From Terebella lapidaria (taxonomy: Eukaryota > Annelida > Polychaeta > Terebellida > Terebellidae), in contig OX424562.1 of NCBI GenBank assembly GCA_949152475.1, forward strand, positions 40,782,157 to 40,846,156: DNA of 64,000 nt. The letters run 5' to 3'. The notes beneath the pieces are model-generated. The model was not told where the DNA came from. It searched no databases and was given only the letters and a program-made list of their open reading frames with translations. Below are positions 10,986 through 23,718 of this stretch, piece by piece. The translations under genes and the position numbers were made by a program. Every line of letters begins with the position of its first letter. Within the stretch, counting starts at the first letter, position 1.

Positions 10986-13209
10986 AGCTTACCGGCCCTT
11001 TGGGCCGATAAGCTATTGTCATGGTATTTCGTCCGTCGTCCGTCGTCCGTCGTCCGTCCGTCGTCCGTCGTCCGTCGTCCGTCGTCCGTCCGTCGTCCGT
11101 CCGGGTCTGTAACTTTTTTTTGACGTGATGAATTTCCCCATAAATTTGTCAGAACATACCTTGGGCCAGTATCTAAAGACGTTTTTTTAATTTTTTTGAT
11201 TGAATCGTTTTTGCCGATTTGGCGGCCATTTTTGACGAAAAATTGCCAATTTTGGACTTTGGAGGCCATTTTCTCAAAAACTGTCTGATCAGTTTTGAGA
11301 TTTTTGTTTCAAAACATTCCTCTTATGTACCTTTATGATGTGTATAAGTTTCGTTGCCCTTGAATCGCCGGTCTGCGTGTGGCGGCCATTTTGATTTTTT
11401 GACGGGTCGGCGAAAAAAAATTTTTTTGTCCCAAATCAAGTCACTATTCGTTTTGAGCCATTTCCAGCAAAAAAAAAAAAAAAAATTTTTTTGCCCATTG
11501 AAAAATTTTTTGGACTTAGAAAATTTCCCCCAATTTTCCTTCATAATGGGAGCTGTGCAGAGTAAACTCATAGAACACTTGAAGATAGAGCCTAAGTAAT
11601 GGCACATTCAAATGGGAAACCATATATTGCGGTTTGAGTGATGACCTTGAATTTGACCTTCAATGACCTTGGAAGGTCAAAACGACCTTTTTTTGTCGAA
11701 AAATGACCAATTCTGGACTTGATGGCCATTTTCTCAAAAACTGTCTGATCAGTTTTGAGATTTTTGTTTTAAAACATTCCCCTCATGTACCTCTATGATG
11801 TGTATAAGTTTCGTTGCCCTTGAATTGCCGGTCTGCGTGTGGCGGCCATTTTGATTTTTTGACGGGTCGGCGAAAAAAAATTTTTTTGTCCCAAATCAAG
11901 TCACTATTCGTTTTGAGCCATTTCCAGCAAAAAAAAAAAAATTTTTTTTTGGCCATTGAAAAATTTTTTGGACTTAGAAAATTTCACCCAACTTTCCTTC
12001 ATAATGGGAGCTGTGCAGAGTAAACTCATAGAACACTTGAAGATAGAGCCTAAGTAATGGCACATTCAAATGGGAAACCATATATTGCGGTTTGAGTGAT
12101 GACCTTGAATTTGACCTTCAATGACCTTGGAAGGTCAAAACGACCTTTTTTTGTCGAAAAATGACCAATTCTGGACTTGATGGCCATTTTCTCAAAAACT
12201 GTGTGATCAGTTTCGAGATTTTTGTTTTAAAACATTCCCCTCATGTACCTCTATGACGTGTATAAGTTTAGTTACCCTTGAATCGCCTGTCTGCGTGTGG
12301 CGGCCATTTTAAATTTTTGACGGGTCAGCAAAAAAAATTTTTTTTGTCCAAAATCAAGTCACTATTCATTTTGAGCCATTTCCAGCAAAAAAAAAATTTT
12401 TTTGGCCATTGAGAAATTTTTTGGACTTGGAAAATTTCACCCAATTTTTCCTTCATAATGGGAGCTGTGCGGAGTAAACTCATAGAAGACTTCAAAATAG
12501 AGCCTAAGTATTGGCACATTCAAATGGGAAATCATATAATGCGGTTTGAGTGATGACCTTGAATTTGACCTTCAATGATGGCCTTGTAGCGCATGACACA
12601 CCGGTACCAGCAAGATCACCGAAGTTAAGCAACGCTAGGCGTGGGTAATACATGGATGGGTGACCCTGTTTGTGCATTCACCTGCGCTGCTGTATGCTGT
12701 TCACCCAAACAGTATAATTGGGCACCTGGCAATAGACAGAGATGGCAATTGTGTATGCACAGTTTCCCTGCGCCAAATAATGGCTGCACATGGAGCTGTA
12801 TGCCTCCCAGGAGGTTGAGTATGTGTCGGAGTGAACAGGTCTGCCGGGGATAATAATTGTGCAGTCAGAGAGACCGACTTGAGTTGGTGATCCTAGACTA
12901 TATAAAATGCTCATTATTATAATGACCTTGGAAGGTCAAAAACGATGAAATTTGTCTTTGGTGGCCATTTTGTCTAAATCTATTCAGACAGTTTTTCTCA
13001 AAATCATGTATAAGATTCTCTTTATGTACCTTTGTGGTGTGTAATTTGATTTCGTACTATAGTCCATACAGAAAATGTGTTTCCAGCAACATTTACGAAC
13101 ATTTTTTGACGATTAGAGTTCAAGATCAGTGTAACAATGTATATGTTGGAAAATCAATACTCTGCGTTTCTCATGATTGCCGGTAAGCTACAGCACCCTT
13201 GGTGCTATG
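10986..13209 (+). mobile_element. Family B hairpin-ended element, copy 1
   Basis: The 5' terminus is the palindrome AGCTTACCGGCCC to GGGCCGATAAGCT at 10986-11014, followed by a CGTCC/CGTCGTC minisatellite. About three monomers of 461 bp follow; they are homologous to but diverged from the family A monomer. The 3' terminus at 13179-13209 is GCCGGTAAGCT, a short spacer, then hairpin AGCACC/GGTGCT and ATG. A 5S-derived SINE interrupts the last monomer. The 2224-bp copy is collinear with 36840-39974, which has about two more monomers. Confidence 0.7.
12579..12920 (+). mobile_element. 5S rRNA-derived SINE (SINE3-like), copy 1
   Basis: The first 95 bp resemble 5S rRNA. GATCACCGAAGTTAAGCAAC and TACATGGATGGGTGACC keep the internal A-box, intermediate element and C-box of a type 1 Pol III promoter. 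About 250 bp of body follow, ending in a short ATT-rich tail. AATGA flanks both sides (12574-12578 and 12921-12925), and the uninterrupted monomer reads TTCAATGACCTTGG, so the insertion is clean. It is not a functional 5S gene: the 3' half of 5S is replaced by SINE body. Confidence 0.65.
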
Positions 13210-16200
13210 TTCACAAGATATTTGGTTGTTAATGTGATCAGCAATACAGAGATTTCTGCACTTTTCCAAAATGTTACTCGGAACTGTCGTCCGTCGTTGT
13301 CCGTAGTCGTCGTCGTCGTCGTCCGTCAACAATTTTATCTTCAAAGTTTACGATCGAATTTTTCTGAAATTTTGCACAAAAATGCCTAAAAATATTTCGA
13401 GAGGGAGGTATTTTTTAGTTTTTTGATTTTCGCATTTTTTTCAAAATGGCAGCCGTTTTCGACGAAAAATGCCTGATTTTGGACTTTGGCGGCCATTTTC
13501 TCAAAATCTGTTCAGTAACTTTTTAGGTTACCGGACCTATGGTCCGATAACCTATTGGCATGGCGTTGCGTCCGTCGTCCGTCCGTCCGTCGTCCGTCCG
13601 TTCACATTTTTATCTTTAAAGTGTATGGTCCGATCTTTCTGAAATTTTGCACAAAAATACCTAAAAATATTTCCAGGAAAGGATTTTTTTAGTTTTCTGA
13701 TTTCCGCATTTTTTTCAAAATGGCGGCCAGGTTCGACGAAAAATGCCTGATTTTGGACTTTGGCGGCCATTCTCTCAAAATCTGTTCAGTAACTTTTTTT
13801 CTTTTTGATACATAACACTCCTCATAATTTATGTACCCCTGTGACATGTATAAATTTCGTTGCGCTTGAATCGTTCGAAGTGGGCCATTTTGGCCCAAAC
13901 TCGGCCGAAAGGGGACTTTCCCATGTTAAATTTTCCTATGCTTTATAATGGGACACATTAAGCCTAATATCTCACTTAATATTTAGATTAGAGACTAGGA
14001 ATCAATTGTGGACATATAGGAAATGATGTATGCTGAATATTCTCATGACCTTGAATTTGACCTCTGACCTCGGTTTCAAGGTCAGAGCACAAAATGTCTA
14101 ATATCTTGCTTATTATCGACTTTACAGCTTAGGAATCAATTGTGGACATATAGGAAATGATAAATGCCGAATATTCTGATGACCTTGAATTTGACCTTTG
14201 ACCTCATTTTCAAGGTCACAGGACAAAATGGCTAATATCTCACTTATTATCAATTTTACAGCTTAGGGATCAATTGTGGACATATAGGAAATGATATATG
14301 CTGAATATTCTCGTGACCTTGAATTTGACCTCTGACCTCGGTTTCAAGGTCAGAGCACAAAGTGTCTAATATCTCACTTATTATCAACTTTACAGCTTAG
14401 GAATCAATTGTGGACATATAGGAAATGATATATGCCGAACAATCTGATGACCTTGAATTTGACGTTTGACCTCATTTTCAAGGTCACAGAACAAAATGGC
14501 TAATATCTCACTTATTATCGATTTTACAGCTTAGGGATCAATTGTGGACATGAAGGAAATGATATATGCTGAATATTCCCGTGACCTTGAATTTGACCTC
14601 TGACTTCAGTTTCAAGGTCAGAGCACAAAATGGCTAATATCTCGCCTATTATTGACTTTACAGCTTAGGAATCAATTGTGGACATGATAGGAAATGATAT
14701 ATGCCGAATATTCTAATGAACTTGAATTTGACCTTTGACCTCATTTTCAAGGTCACAGGAAAAGTGGCTAATATCTCGCTTCTTATCGACTTCACAGCTT
14801 AGGAATCAATTATGAACATATAGGAAATGATATATGCAGATTATTACCATGACATTGAATTTGACCTTTGACCTCATTTCCAAGGTCACAGGAAAAGTGG
14901 CTAATATCTCGCTTCTTATCGACTTTACAGCTTAGCAATCAATTATGAGCATATAGGAAATGATATATGCAGATTATTACCATGACATTGAATTTGACCT
15001 TTGACCTCATTTTCAGGATCTCAGGACAAAATGGCTAATATCTCGGTTTTTCTCGACTTTACAGCTTAGCAATCAATTGTGAACATATAGAAAATGATAC
15101 ATTCTGAACATTGGCATGACCTTAAACTTGACCTTTGACCTCATTTTCAAGGTCGCAGGACAAAATGGCTAATATCTCGTTTATTATCGACTTTACAGTT
15201 TAGGAATCAATTATGAACATATAGGAAATGATATATGCTGAACATTGCTATGACCTTGAATTTGACCCTTGACCTCATTTTCAAGGTCAGAGAACAAAAT
15301 GGCTAATATCTCGCTTTTTCCCGACTTTACAGCTTAGCAGTCAATTGTGAACATATAGAAAATGATATATTCTGAACATTGTCAGGACCTTGAACTTCAC
15401 CTCTGGCCTAATTTTCAATGTCACAGGACAAAATGGCTAATAGCACGCTTATTATCTACTTTACAGCTTAGGAATCAATTATGAACATATAGGAAATGAT
15501 ATATGCTGAATATTGCTATGACCTTGAATTCGATCTTTGACCTCATTTTCAAGGTCACAGGACATAATGGCTAATATCTCGCTTATTATTGACTTTACAG
15601 CTTAGGAATCAATTGTGGACATACTAGAAATGACATACTGTATGCCGAATATTATCGTGTCCTTGAATTGACCAATAACCTTATTTTCAAGGTCACGGGA
15701 CAAAATACTAATATCTGAAATATCTATTGTCCGGTAACCTTTCTTAGCCCTTGGGCTAATTTTTTTTTTATTGATGCATTTTTTTTTATTGATAACACTC
15801 CTCATATGTACCCCTGTGACATGTATAAATTTCGTTGCGCTTGAATCGCTCGAAATGGGCCATTTTGGACCCAAACTCGGCCCAAATGGGACTTTCCCAT
15901 GTTAAATTCTCCTATGCTTTATAATGGGACACATTAAAGCCTAATATCTCACTTAATATTGAGATTAGAGACTAGGAATCAATTGTGGACATATAGGAAA
16001 TGATATATGCTGAATATTGTCGTGACCTTGAATTTGACCTCTGACCTTGGTTTCAAGGTCAGAGCGGCCGTTTTAGTCGAAAAAATGGCCAATTTTGGAC
16101 TTTGACGGTCGTTTTCTCAAAATCTGTTCAGTAACTTTTTTTTCTTATTGATGAAAAACACTCCTCATATGTACCCCTGTGACATGTATAAATTTCGTTG

Positions 16201-18345
16201 TGCTTGAATCGCTTGAAGTGGGCCCAAACTCGGCCCAAATGTGACTTTCCCATGTTAAATTTTCCTATGCTTTATAATGGCACACATTAAGCCTAATATC
16301 TCACTTAATATTGAAATTAGAGACTAGGAATGAATTGTGGACATATAGGAAATGATATATGCTGAATATTCTCGTGACCTTGAATTTGACTTTTGACCTC
16401 ATTTTCAAGGTCACATGACAAAATGGCTAATATCTCGCTTATTATCGACTTTACAGTTTAGGAATCAATTGTGAACATATAGGAAATGATATATGCTGAA
16501 TATTTTCGTGACCTTGAATTTGACCTTTGACCTCATTTCCAAGGTCGCAGGACAAAATTGCTAATATCTCGCTTATTATCGACTTTACAGCTTAGGAATC
16601 AATTGTGAACATATAGGAAATGATATATGCTGAATATTCTCGTGGCCTTGAATTTGAGCTTTGACCTCATTTTCAAGGTCACAGGACAAAATGGCCAATA
16701 TCTTGCTTATTAGCGACTTTACAGCTTAGGAATCGATTGTGAACATATAGGAAATGATATATGCTGAAAATTCTCGTGACCTTGAATTTGACCTTTGACC
16801 TCATTTTCAAGGTCACACTACAAAACGGCCAATATCTTGCGTATTAGCGACTTTACAGCTTAGGAATCAATTGTGAACATATAGGAAATGATATATGCTG
16901 AAAATTCTCATGACCTTGAATTTGACCTTTGACCTCATTTTCAAGGTCACATGACAAAATGGCTAATATCTCGCTTATTATCGACTTTACAGCTTAGGAA
17001 TCACTTGTGAACATATAGGAAATGATATATGCTGAATATTCTCATGACCTTGAATTTGACCTTTGACCTCATTTCCAAGGTCACAGGACAAAATTGCTAA
17101 TATCTCGCTTATTATCGACTTCACAGCTTAGGAATCAATTGTGAACATATAGGAAATGATATATGCTGAATATTCTCATGACCTTGAATTTGGCCTTTGA
17201 CCTCATTTTCAAGGTCACTGGACAAAATGGCCAATATCTTGCTTATTAGCGCCTTTACAGCTTAGAAATCAATTGTGAACATATAGGAAATGATATATGC
17301 TGAATATTCTCGTGACCTTGAATTTGACCTCTGACCTCAGTTTCAAGGTCAGAGCACAAAATGGCTTATATCTCGCTTATTATCGACTCTACAGCTTAGG
17401 AATCAATTGTGGACATATAGGAAATAATATATGCTGAATATTCTCGTGACCTTGAATTTGACCTCTGACCTCAGTTTCAAGGTCAGAGCACAAAATGGCT
17501 TATATCTCGCTTATTATCGATTCTACAGCTTAGGAATCAATTGTGGACATATAGGAAATAATATATGCTGAATATTCTCGTGACCTTGAATTTGACCTCT
17601 GACCTCAGTTTCAAGGTCAGAGCACAAAATGGCTTATATCTCGATTATTATCGACTCTACAGCTTAGGAATCAATTGTGGACATATAGGAAATGATATAT
17701 GCTGAATATTCTGATGACCTTGAATTTGACCTTCGAACTCATTTTCAAGGTCATAGGACAAAATGGCTAATATCTCGCTTGTTATCGACTTTACAGCTTA
17801 GCAATCAATTATGAACATATAGGAAATGATATATGCAGATTATTGTCATGACCTTGAATTTGACCTTTGACCTCATTTTCAAGGTCACAGGACAAAATGG
17901 CTAATATCTCACTTATTATCGATTTTACAGCTTAGAATCAATTGTGGACATATAGGAAATGATATATGCTGAATATTCTCGTGACCTTGAATTTGACCTC
18001 TGACCTCATTTTCAAGGTCCAAGGACAAACTGGCTCATATCTAGCTCTTCTATTGACTGTATGGCTTGGGAATCAATTGTGGACATGATATAGAAAATGA
18101 TATACATTGAATATTTTGATGATCTTGAATTTGACCTTTGACCCTTCATTTTCAAGGCCACAGCACAAAATTGCTAATATCTCTCTGATTATTGAATTTA
18201 CAGCTTAGCAATCAACTGTGGACATGATATATGCTTAATGTTATATATGCTGAATATTCGCTTGACCTTGAATTCAACCAGTGACCTGGCTAACATCTAA
18301 AATATTAAACATTGTCCGGTAACCTATCTTCGGCCCTTGGCCTAA
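13210..18345 (+). mobile_element. Outer family A element interrupted at 13525-15759
   Basis: No clear 5' palindrome is seen. The CGTCC-like minisatellite begins about 13282 and leads through the CAAAATGGC segment to GTTCAGTAACTTTTT at 13524, where another copy is inserted. Sequence resumes at 15760 with T's and ATTGATGCAT, then ATAACACTCCTCATATG. A 134-bp array (about 15960-18310) leads to a 3' terminus at 18314-18345 with a diverged hairpin. Bases 13210-13281 after the family B end show nothing recognisable. Confidence 0.55.
13525..15759 (+). mobile_element. Complete family A element of the 134-bp-array type
   Basis: The 5' palindrome is at 13525-13553, followed by a CGTCC minisatellite, then TTCTGAAATTTTGCACAAAA and the CAAAATGGCGGCC segment. 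A long 134-bp array (about 13940-15725) follows, and the 3' terminus is at 15729-15759. It sits in the T-tract of GTTCAGTAACTTTTTTT, which the element itself also contains at 13784-13800, so one copy has inserted into the same tract of another. Length is 2235 bp and no coding is visible. Confidence 0.7.
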
Positions 18346-21120
18346 TTTTTTCTTTTCTTCCGCTGTTTTTGTTTCTGCGCGATAACTCGAGAACGCCTTG
18401 ACGGATCGACTTGAAATTTTCCCCACTGTCCAGACATTTGTAGATGTGCTGTATAGTTTTGAAGCCGGATCCGAGGTCTGTGACGATGAAATTAGGGTCA
18501 TCTTTTGGACTTCGTTTCCGCGCGATAACTCAAAAACCATTTGGGCAATGGCTGCAAAACTTTGCACGGAGGTTCATATATCAACAGGGAAGAACCCTAT
18601 CGATTTTGGGATCAATCCGTCAAACGACCTTTGACCTAGAGGTCGGAAGATTTTTCGCCCAGTCATCCTTGAGGTTTCCTGCATATCTCGGAAACGGTGT
18701 GTCGTAGAACAAAACGGACGTTATTTTTGGACTCGTCGCCCTAGACAAACATTTCCACCTTGACCTAGAAACAAACATTTTGACCTTGACCTTGAATTTT
18801 TCTGCTGAGTTGGCATTTTTCGTTTTCGTCGATATCTCGAAAACGGTGCGTCGTAGAGCGAAACGGACGTTATTTTCAGACTCGTCGCCCTAGACAATCA
18901 TGTCTAAGGGGTATTAGGGATGACCTTTGACCTTGACTTTGAATTTTTCTGCCGAGTCGGCATTTTTCGTTTTCGTCAATATCTCGGAAATGGTGCGTCG
19001 TAGAGTGAAACGGACGTTATTTTCGGACTCGTCGCCCTAGACAAACATGTCTAAGCGGTATTAGGGATGATCTGTGACCTTGAACTTGAATTTTTCTGCT
19101 GAGTCGGCATTTTTCGTTTTCGCTGATATCTCGGAAACGGTGCGTCGTAGAGCGAAACGGATGTTATTTTCGGTCTCGTTGCCCTAGACAAATATGTCTA
19201 AGGGGTATTAAGGCATTTCAGCAGAAATGCCTTTATGGTTTGTCAATTTTTTTTTTTTTTTTTCATTTTTCGGTTTCCGCACGATAACTTCAGATTGCCT
19301 CGGTGTATCTTTGCCAAATTTTCACTGCTGGTCAGAAATGTTGTGTGGAAGGAGCCTATTGTTTTTGAGCCGGCTCCAGGGTCCGTGAGGATGAAATCAA
19401 TGTTTCTGATTTCCGCATGATAACTCAAAAAGTATTATGGCAATGACCGTGCAACTTTGCATGGAGGTTCGTATATCACCAGGGAAGAAGCCTATTGATT
19501 TTGAGGCCGATTCGTCAAACGACCTTAGACCTAGGGCTCGAAATAATTTTAGCTGAGTCATCCTTGAGGCTCTCATGCATATCTCGGAAACGGTGCATCG
19601 TAGAGCGAAACAGACGTTATTTTCGGACTCGTCATCCTAGACAAATATGTCTAATGGGTATTATGGATGACCTCTGACCTTGACCCTAACATTTTTCGCT
19701 GAGTTGGCATTTTTCATTTTTGTCGATATCTCGGAAACGGTGCATCATAGAGCGAAACGGACGTTATTTTTGGACTCGTCGCCCTGGACAAACATGTCTA
19801 AGCGGTATTAGGGATGATCTGTGACCTTGAACTTGAATTTTTCTGCTGAGTCGCCATTTTTCTTTTTCGCTGATATCTCGGAAACGGTGCGTCGTAGAGC
19901 GAAACGGATGTTATTTTCGGTCTCGTTGCCCTAGACAAATATGTCTAAGGGGTATTAAGGCATTTCAGCAGAAATGCCTTTATGGTTTGTCAATTTTTTT
20001 TTCCACTTTTCGGTCCGCACGATAACTTCAGATTGCCTTGGTGTATCTTTGCCAAATTTTCACTGCTGGTCAGAAATGTTGTGTGGAAGGAGCCTATTGT
20101 TTTTGAGCCGGCTCCAGGGTCCGTGAGGTCCGTGAGGATGAAATCAATGTTTCTGATTTCCGCATGATAACTCAAAAAGTATTATGGCAATGACTGTGCA
20201 ACTTTGCATGGAGGTTCATATATCACCAGGGAAGAAGCCTATTGATTTTGAGGCCGATTCGTCAAACGGCCTTTGACCTAGGGCTCGAAATAATTTTAGC
20301 TGAGTCATCCTTGAAGGCTCTCATGCATATCTCGGAAACGGTGCATCGTAGAGCGAAACGGACGTTATTTTCGGACTCATCATTCTAGACAAACATGTCT
20401 AGAGGCATTATGGATGACCTTTGACCTTGACCTTAAATTTTTTCGCTGAGTCGTCATTTTTCGTTTTCGTCGATATCTCGGAAACGGCGCGTCATAGAGC
20501 GAAACGGACGTTATTTTCTGACTCGTGGCCCTAGACAAACATTTCCAACGGGTATTAGGGATGACCTTTGACCTTGACCTTAAATTTTTTCGCTGAGTCG
20601 TCATTTTTCGTTTTCATCGATATCTCGGAAACGGTGCATCATGGAGTGAAACGGACGTTATTTTCGGACCCGGGCCCTAGACAAACATATCTAAGGGGTA
20701 CTCAGGAATGAACTTTGACCTTGACCTTAAATTTTTTCGCGTAGTCGACATTTTTCATTTTCATCGATATCTCAGAAACGGTGTGTCGTAGAGTGAAACA
20801 GGCGTGAATTTTGGACTCGTGGCCCTAGACAAACATATCTAAGGGGTACTAGAGAAAAACTTGGACCTTGACCTGAAATTTTTTTCGCCAAGTCGGCATT
20901 TTTCATTTTCGTCGATATCTCGGAAAATGTGCATCGTAGACCGAAACGGAAGTTACTTTCGGACTTGTTGGCCCTAGACAAACATATCTGAGGGGTATTA
21001 CATGTAGGAATGAACTTTGACCTTGACCTGAAATGTTTTGCCGAATCGGCATTCTTCATTTTGATCAATTCCTCGGAAACGGTGCGACCTAGAGCAAAAC
21101 AGACATGAGACAGATAGTCG
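18346..21120. repeat. Family C repeat region with a monomer of about 146 bp
   Basis: It begins TTTTTTCTTTTCTTCCGC, and CGATAACTCGAGAACGCC is shared with the family D element at 61.2 kb. Monomers from about 18740 repeat GATATCTCGGAAACGGTGCG, GAGCGAAACGGACGTTATTT, CCTAGACAAACATGTCTAAG and TGACCTTTGACCTTGACCTT. AAGGCATTTCAGCAGAAATG hairpins occur at 19210 and 19957 and may be family C termini. Short reading frames here are repeat by-products. Confidence 0.65.
19040..20540. repeat. 747-bp tandem duplication including a hairpin and T-tract
   Basis: Two consecutive blocks of about 747 bp are nearly identical. Matching points include the hairpin AAGGCATTTC/GAAATGCCTT at 19210-19233 and 19957-19980, the following TTTATGGTTTGTCAATTTTT, and TCAGAAATGTTGTGTGGAAG. 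The second copy has a short internal duplication (GTCCGTGAG). High similarity suggests a recent event. Confidence 0.75.
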
Positions 21121-21184
21121 TAGGGGTATCAAGTTTGTCCTTCACATACATGTAATTGCACAATTGTCTTATCATGTTTGTCAG

Positions 21185-21465
21185 GGTCAGAGCACAAATT
21201 AAATGGCTAATATCTCATTTGTCATCTACTTTACAGGTTAGGAATCAATTGTGAACATATAGGAAATGATGTATGCCGAATATTTCGATGACCTTGAACC
21301 TGACATTTGACCTCGTTTTCAAGGTCAGAGCACAAAAACGCTAATATCTTGCTTATTATCGACTTTACAGCTTAGGCATCAATTGAGGACATATAGGAAA
21401 TTATATATGCCGATTATTCTCGTGAGCCTGAATTTGACCTTTGACCTCAATAAACTGAAACCGAT
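21185..21465 (+). repeat. Fragment of the 134-bp array
   Basis: Two to three diverged monomers, recognisable by ACTTTACAG, GGAATCAATTGTGAACATAT and CAAGGTCAGAGCACAAA, follow the family C block and stop near 21465. The 190 bp from there to 21653 show nothing recognisable. Confidence 0.6.
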
Positions 21466-21653
21466 ACAAAAGCAAAGAATATATTTGACAGTACTAGTCA
21501 GTTCCATTCTAGTTTCATATCATTGTATATTAGGCCCTAACACGATCGACTTACATAGAGCAAGTTTTAGGCGAGAATGATTTGCAATTATTCTCATGAC
21601 TTCATGACAATGCCTTCAGCTTACATATAACTGTCTTGGGTCAGGTAAAGCTA

Positions 21654-23683
21654 CAGTCCCATATAGGTGCCGGTGGAGCAAGGTGCATCCCGGAGGAATA
21701 CCGGGGTTGAACGGCCTCTGCACCGTGTTGACGCCGTGTTGACGTCGGGACGAGTCAGGATGCGACGAGATGCTCCGGGATTGAAAATGGTGCACCGCAG
21801 GTGACCGTCAGTCGAGGTTTTGGACTGTCAAAAACATCCGGGATGCACCGGCTCTCTGACTCTTTCCGGCATGCACCGTGTGAATGCCGTGTTGGCGATG
21901 TGATGAAACGTAGCTCGGCGCCGGTGAGTTTCGGTTGACGCCGTGTTGAACCTGGATCCCATAGATATTACATTACCAATATTGGGTAATCAAACTATAA
22001 ACAATATAGAGTGAATAAAGAGTGAATCGTGTGAACTAATGTGGTTTTTACAGTATTTTAATATCTGCAATCGTTCCAAAGTTATGATGAATTATTCAAA
22101 TTATTTCCCGTCAATTTTAAAACTATTATTCATGACATCACACCAGTGTAACTATTTTATTTACTTATATTTGGATGCTAAATCTGGATTTGATATATTA
22201 TCACAAGATATATTGTTATGTGGCGTCGCAATGAAAAATATACCGTAAATATGTGGAGTTGAACATCGCCATAGCAACCATTCCTTAGAAACTGCCCATG
22301 TCAGTGCCGTTGCTATGGACCTTTTCATAACTAAAAAGATAAAATTTTCTAAACTATCTGAAAAGATAAAATTATTTCATCTTTTACATGAACGACATAC
22401 CCGTTATTGCTTGTTTGAACCAGAACTTATCATATTCATTAAATTCTGATTATTTTTAATGACAAATGCGACGAAATAGTTATTAATACTCAAAATATAC
22501 ATAAAAGGTCAAATATCACGTAATATATGTTACTAATTAGCTTACAGTACTGGTGTGACGTCATGAATACTCATCATAATACTTAAAAAGGTGTCAATTT
22601 TGGCGGGAAAGTTCTACACAAATGTCGCCATAACTTTTCACCAAATTGGGATATCGGCATTGTGTAAAAACTGCCTTAATCCATGCGTTGCACTTACATG
22701 CCAAAATTAAGACACTTTTCGTTATGACTGTACCTCCACTTTAAATTTAAAGCTAGTATTCTGTATTTCAACAATAACAGTGGCAATATTACTCCATTTA
22801 CCAGTAAATAACTCCGGCATTCGCACATGCGAATTTCGCGTAATTCAATAACTCCAAAGTAGGGTACATGTGGAAGGGTTGGGGGGGGGGGGGGGGGGGA
22901 GTTATGTAGGAACTAATACCGAGATGAGAAAAAAAAAACCCTCAGTTTTCTTCTACTGGAATATAATACCGCCAAATGCGACAATAAATCCTCCAAATGA
23001 CCTCAGTGTATTGAATGAACCTCGACATATTTATTGGTTAATAATAATTACAAAACAGTTGCCTTCATATTGACATTCTTGTTTTTCTAATTATTTTGCA
23101 ATACTTTCTGCCAATTTGTAATATCATTTATTGCAATGAAAATAATTTAATTCCAAATGAAGAAAAAAAAATATCAGGCGCTCAAATATTCATCATGAAG
23201 ATAACTCAAAGACACGATCTGTATTTAGTATAGTTACAACACAAAATCAAGGACATGGAACGCCGGGGCTCTACCGGGGCTCAGTCGTGATCATGCAACG
23301 GCATTCACCTGTGGACATCTTGTTACTGCCTGCTACAACCGTGTTGCTCCGGCATTGGCCTTCATACGCCGGGGTACAACGTGCTTGTCACCGTGAAGTG
23401 CCGTGTTGACGCCGGCATGATCCGGGATACTATAAATGGTGCTCCGGGATGACCTCCGGGGTACATCGGCATTCGCTGTGTTGACATCGTGTTGGTGCCG
23501 GCTACTACCGGGGCTCAACCTTGATCTGCCGTGATGTACTGTCCTACCGTCGGCTTCAATACCCACCGGGGTGAAACGGGATGATTTTTGTGAAAAACAG
23601 ATGCCGGACCACCCCGATCTTGGAGGCCAATCTGCCGTGCTTCACCGTGTATTGTCGCAGTGCATCGGCCTCATATGGGACTG
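21654..23683. mobile_element. TIR-bounded DNA element, non-autonomous
   Basis: Inverted ends CAGTCCCATAT (21654) and ATATGGGACTG (to 23683) bound 2030 bp. Both subterminal zones (about 21670-21950 and 23255-23670) are GC-rich and packed with GTGTTGACGCCG, TGCACCG and CCGGGAT motifs, while the middle (21960-23240) is AT-rich with no long reading frame. The middle contains TGACGTCA at 22556 and a stem CCATAGCAAC/GTTGCTATGG at about 22268-22320. No target duplication is clear. Just outside the right end, a hairpin AGAGCC/GGCTCT followed by ATG and T's (23696-23722) resembles a family B 3' terminus, so the real right end could be 23718. Confidence 0.5.
22881..22899 (+). repeat. G homopolymer tract
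   Basis: A run of about 19 G's inside the AT-rich centre of the TIR element, preceded by GAAGGGTT. It is a likely slippage or assembly-error spot. Confidence 0.9.
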
Positions 23684-23718
23684 GGGCTTAAGCGCAGAGC
23701 CCTACGTACGGCTCTATG

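Noticed and set aside
12579-12680. Functional 5S rRNA gene
   Set aside because: Only the 5' two thirds resembles 5S; the remainder is SINE body and both ends have SINE-type flanks.
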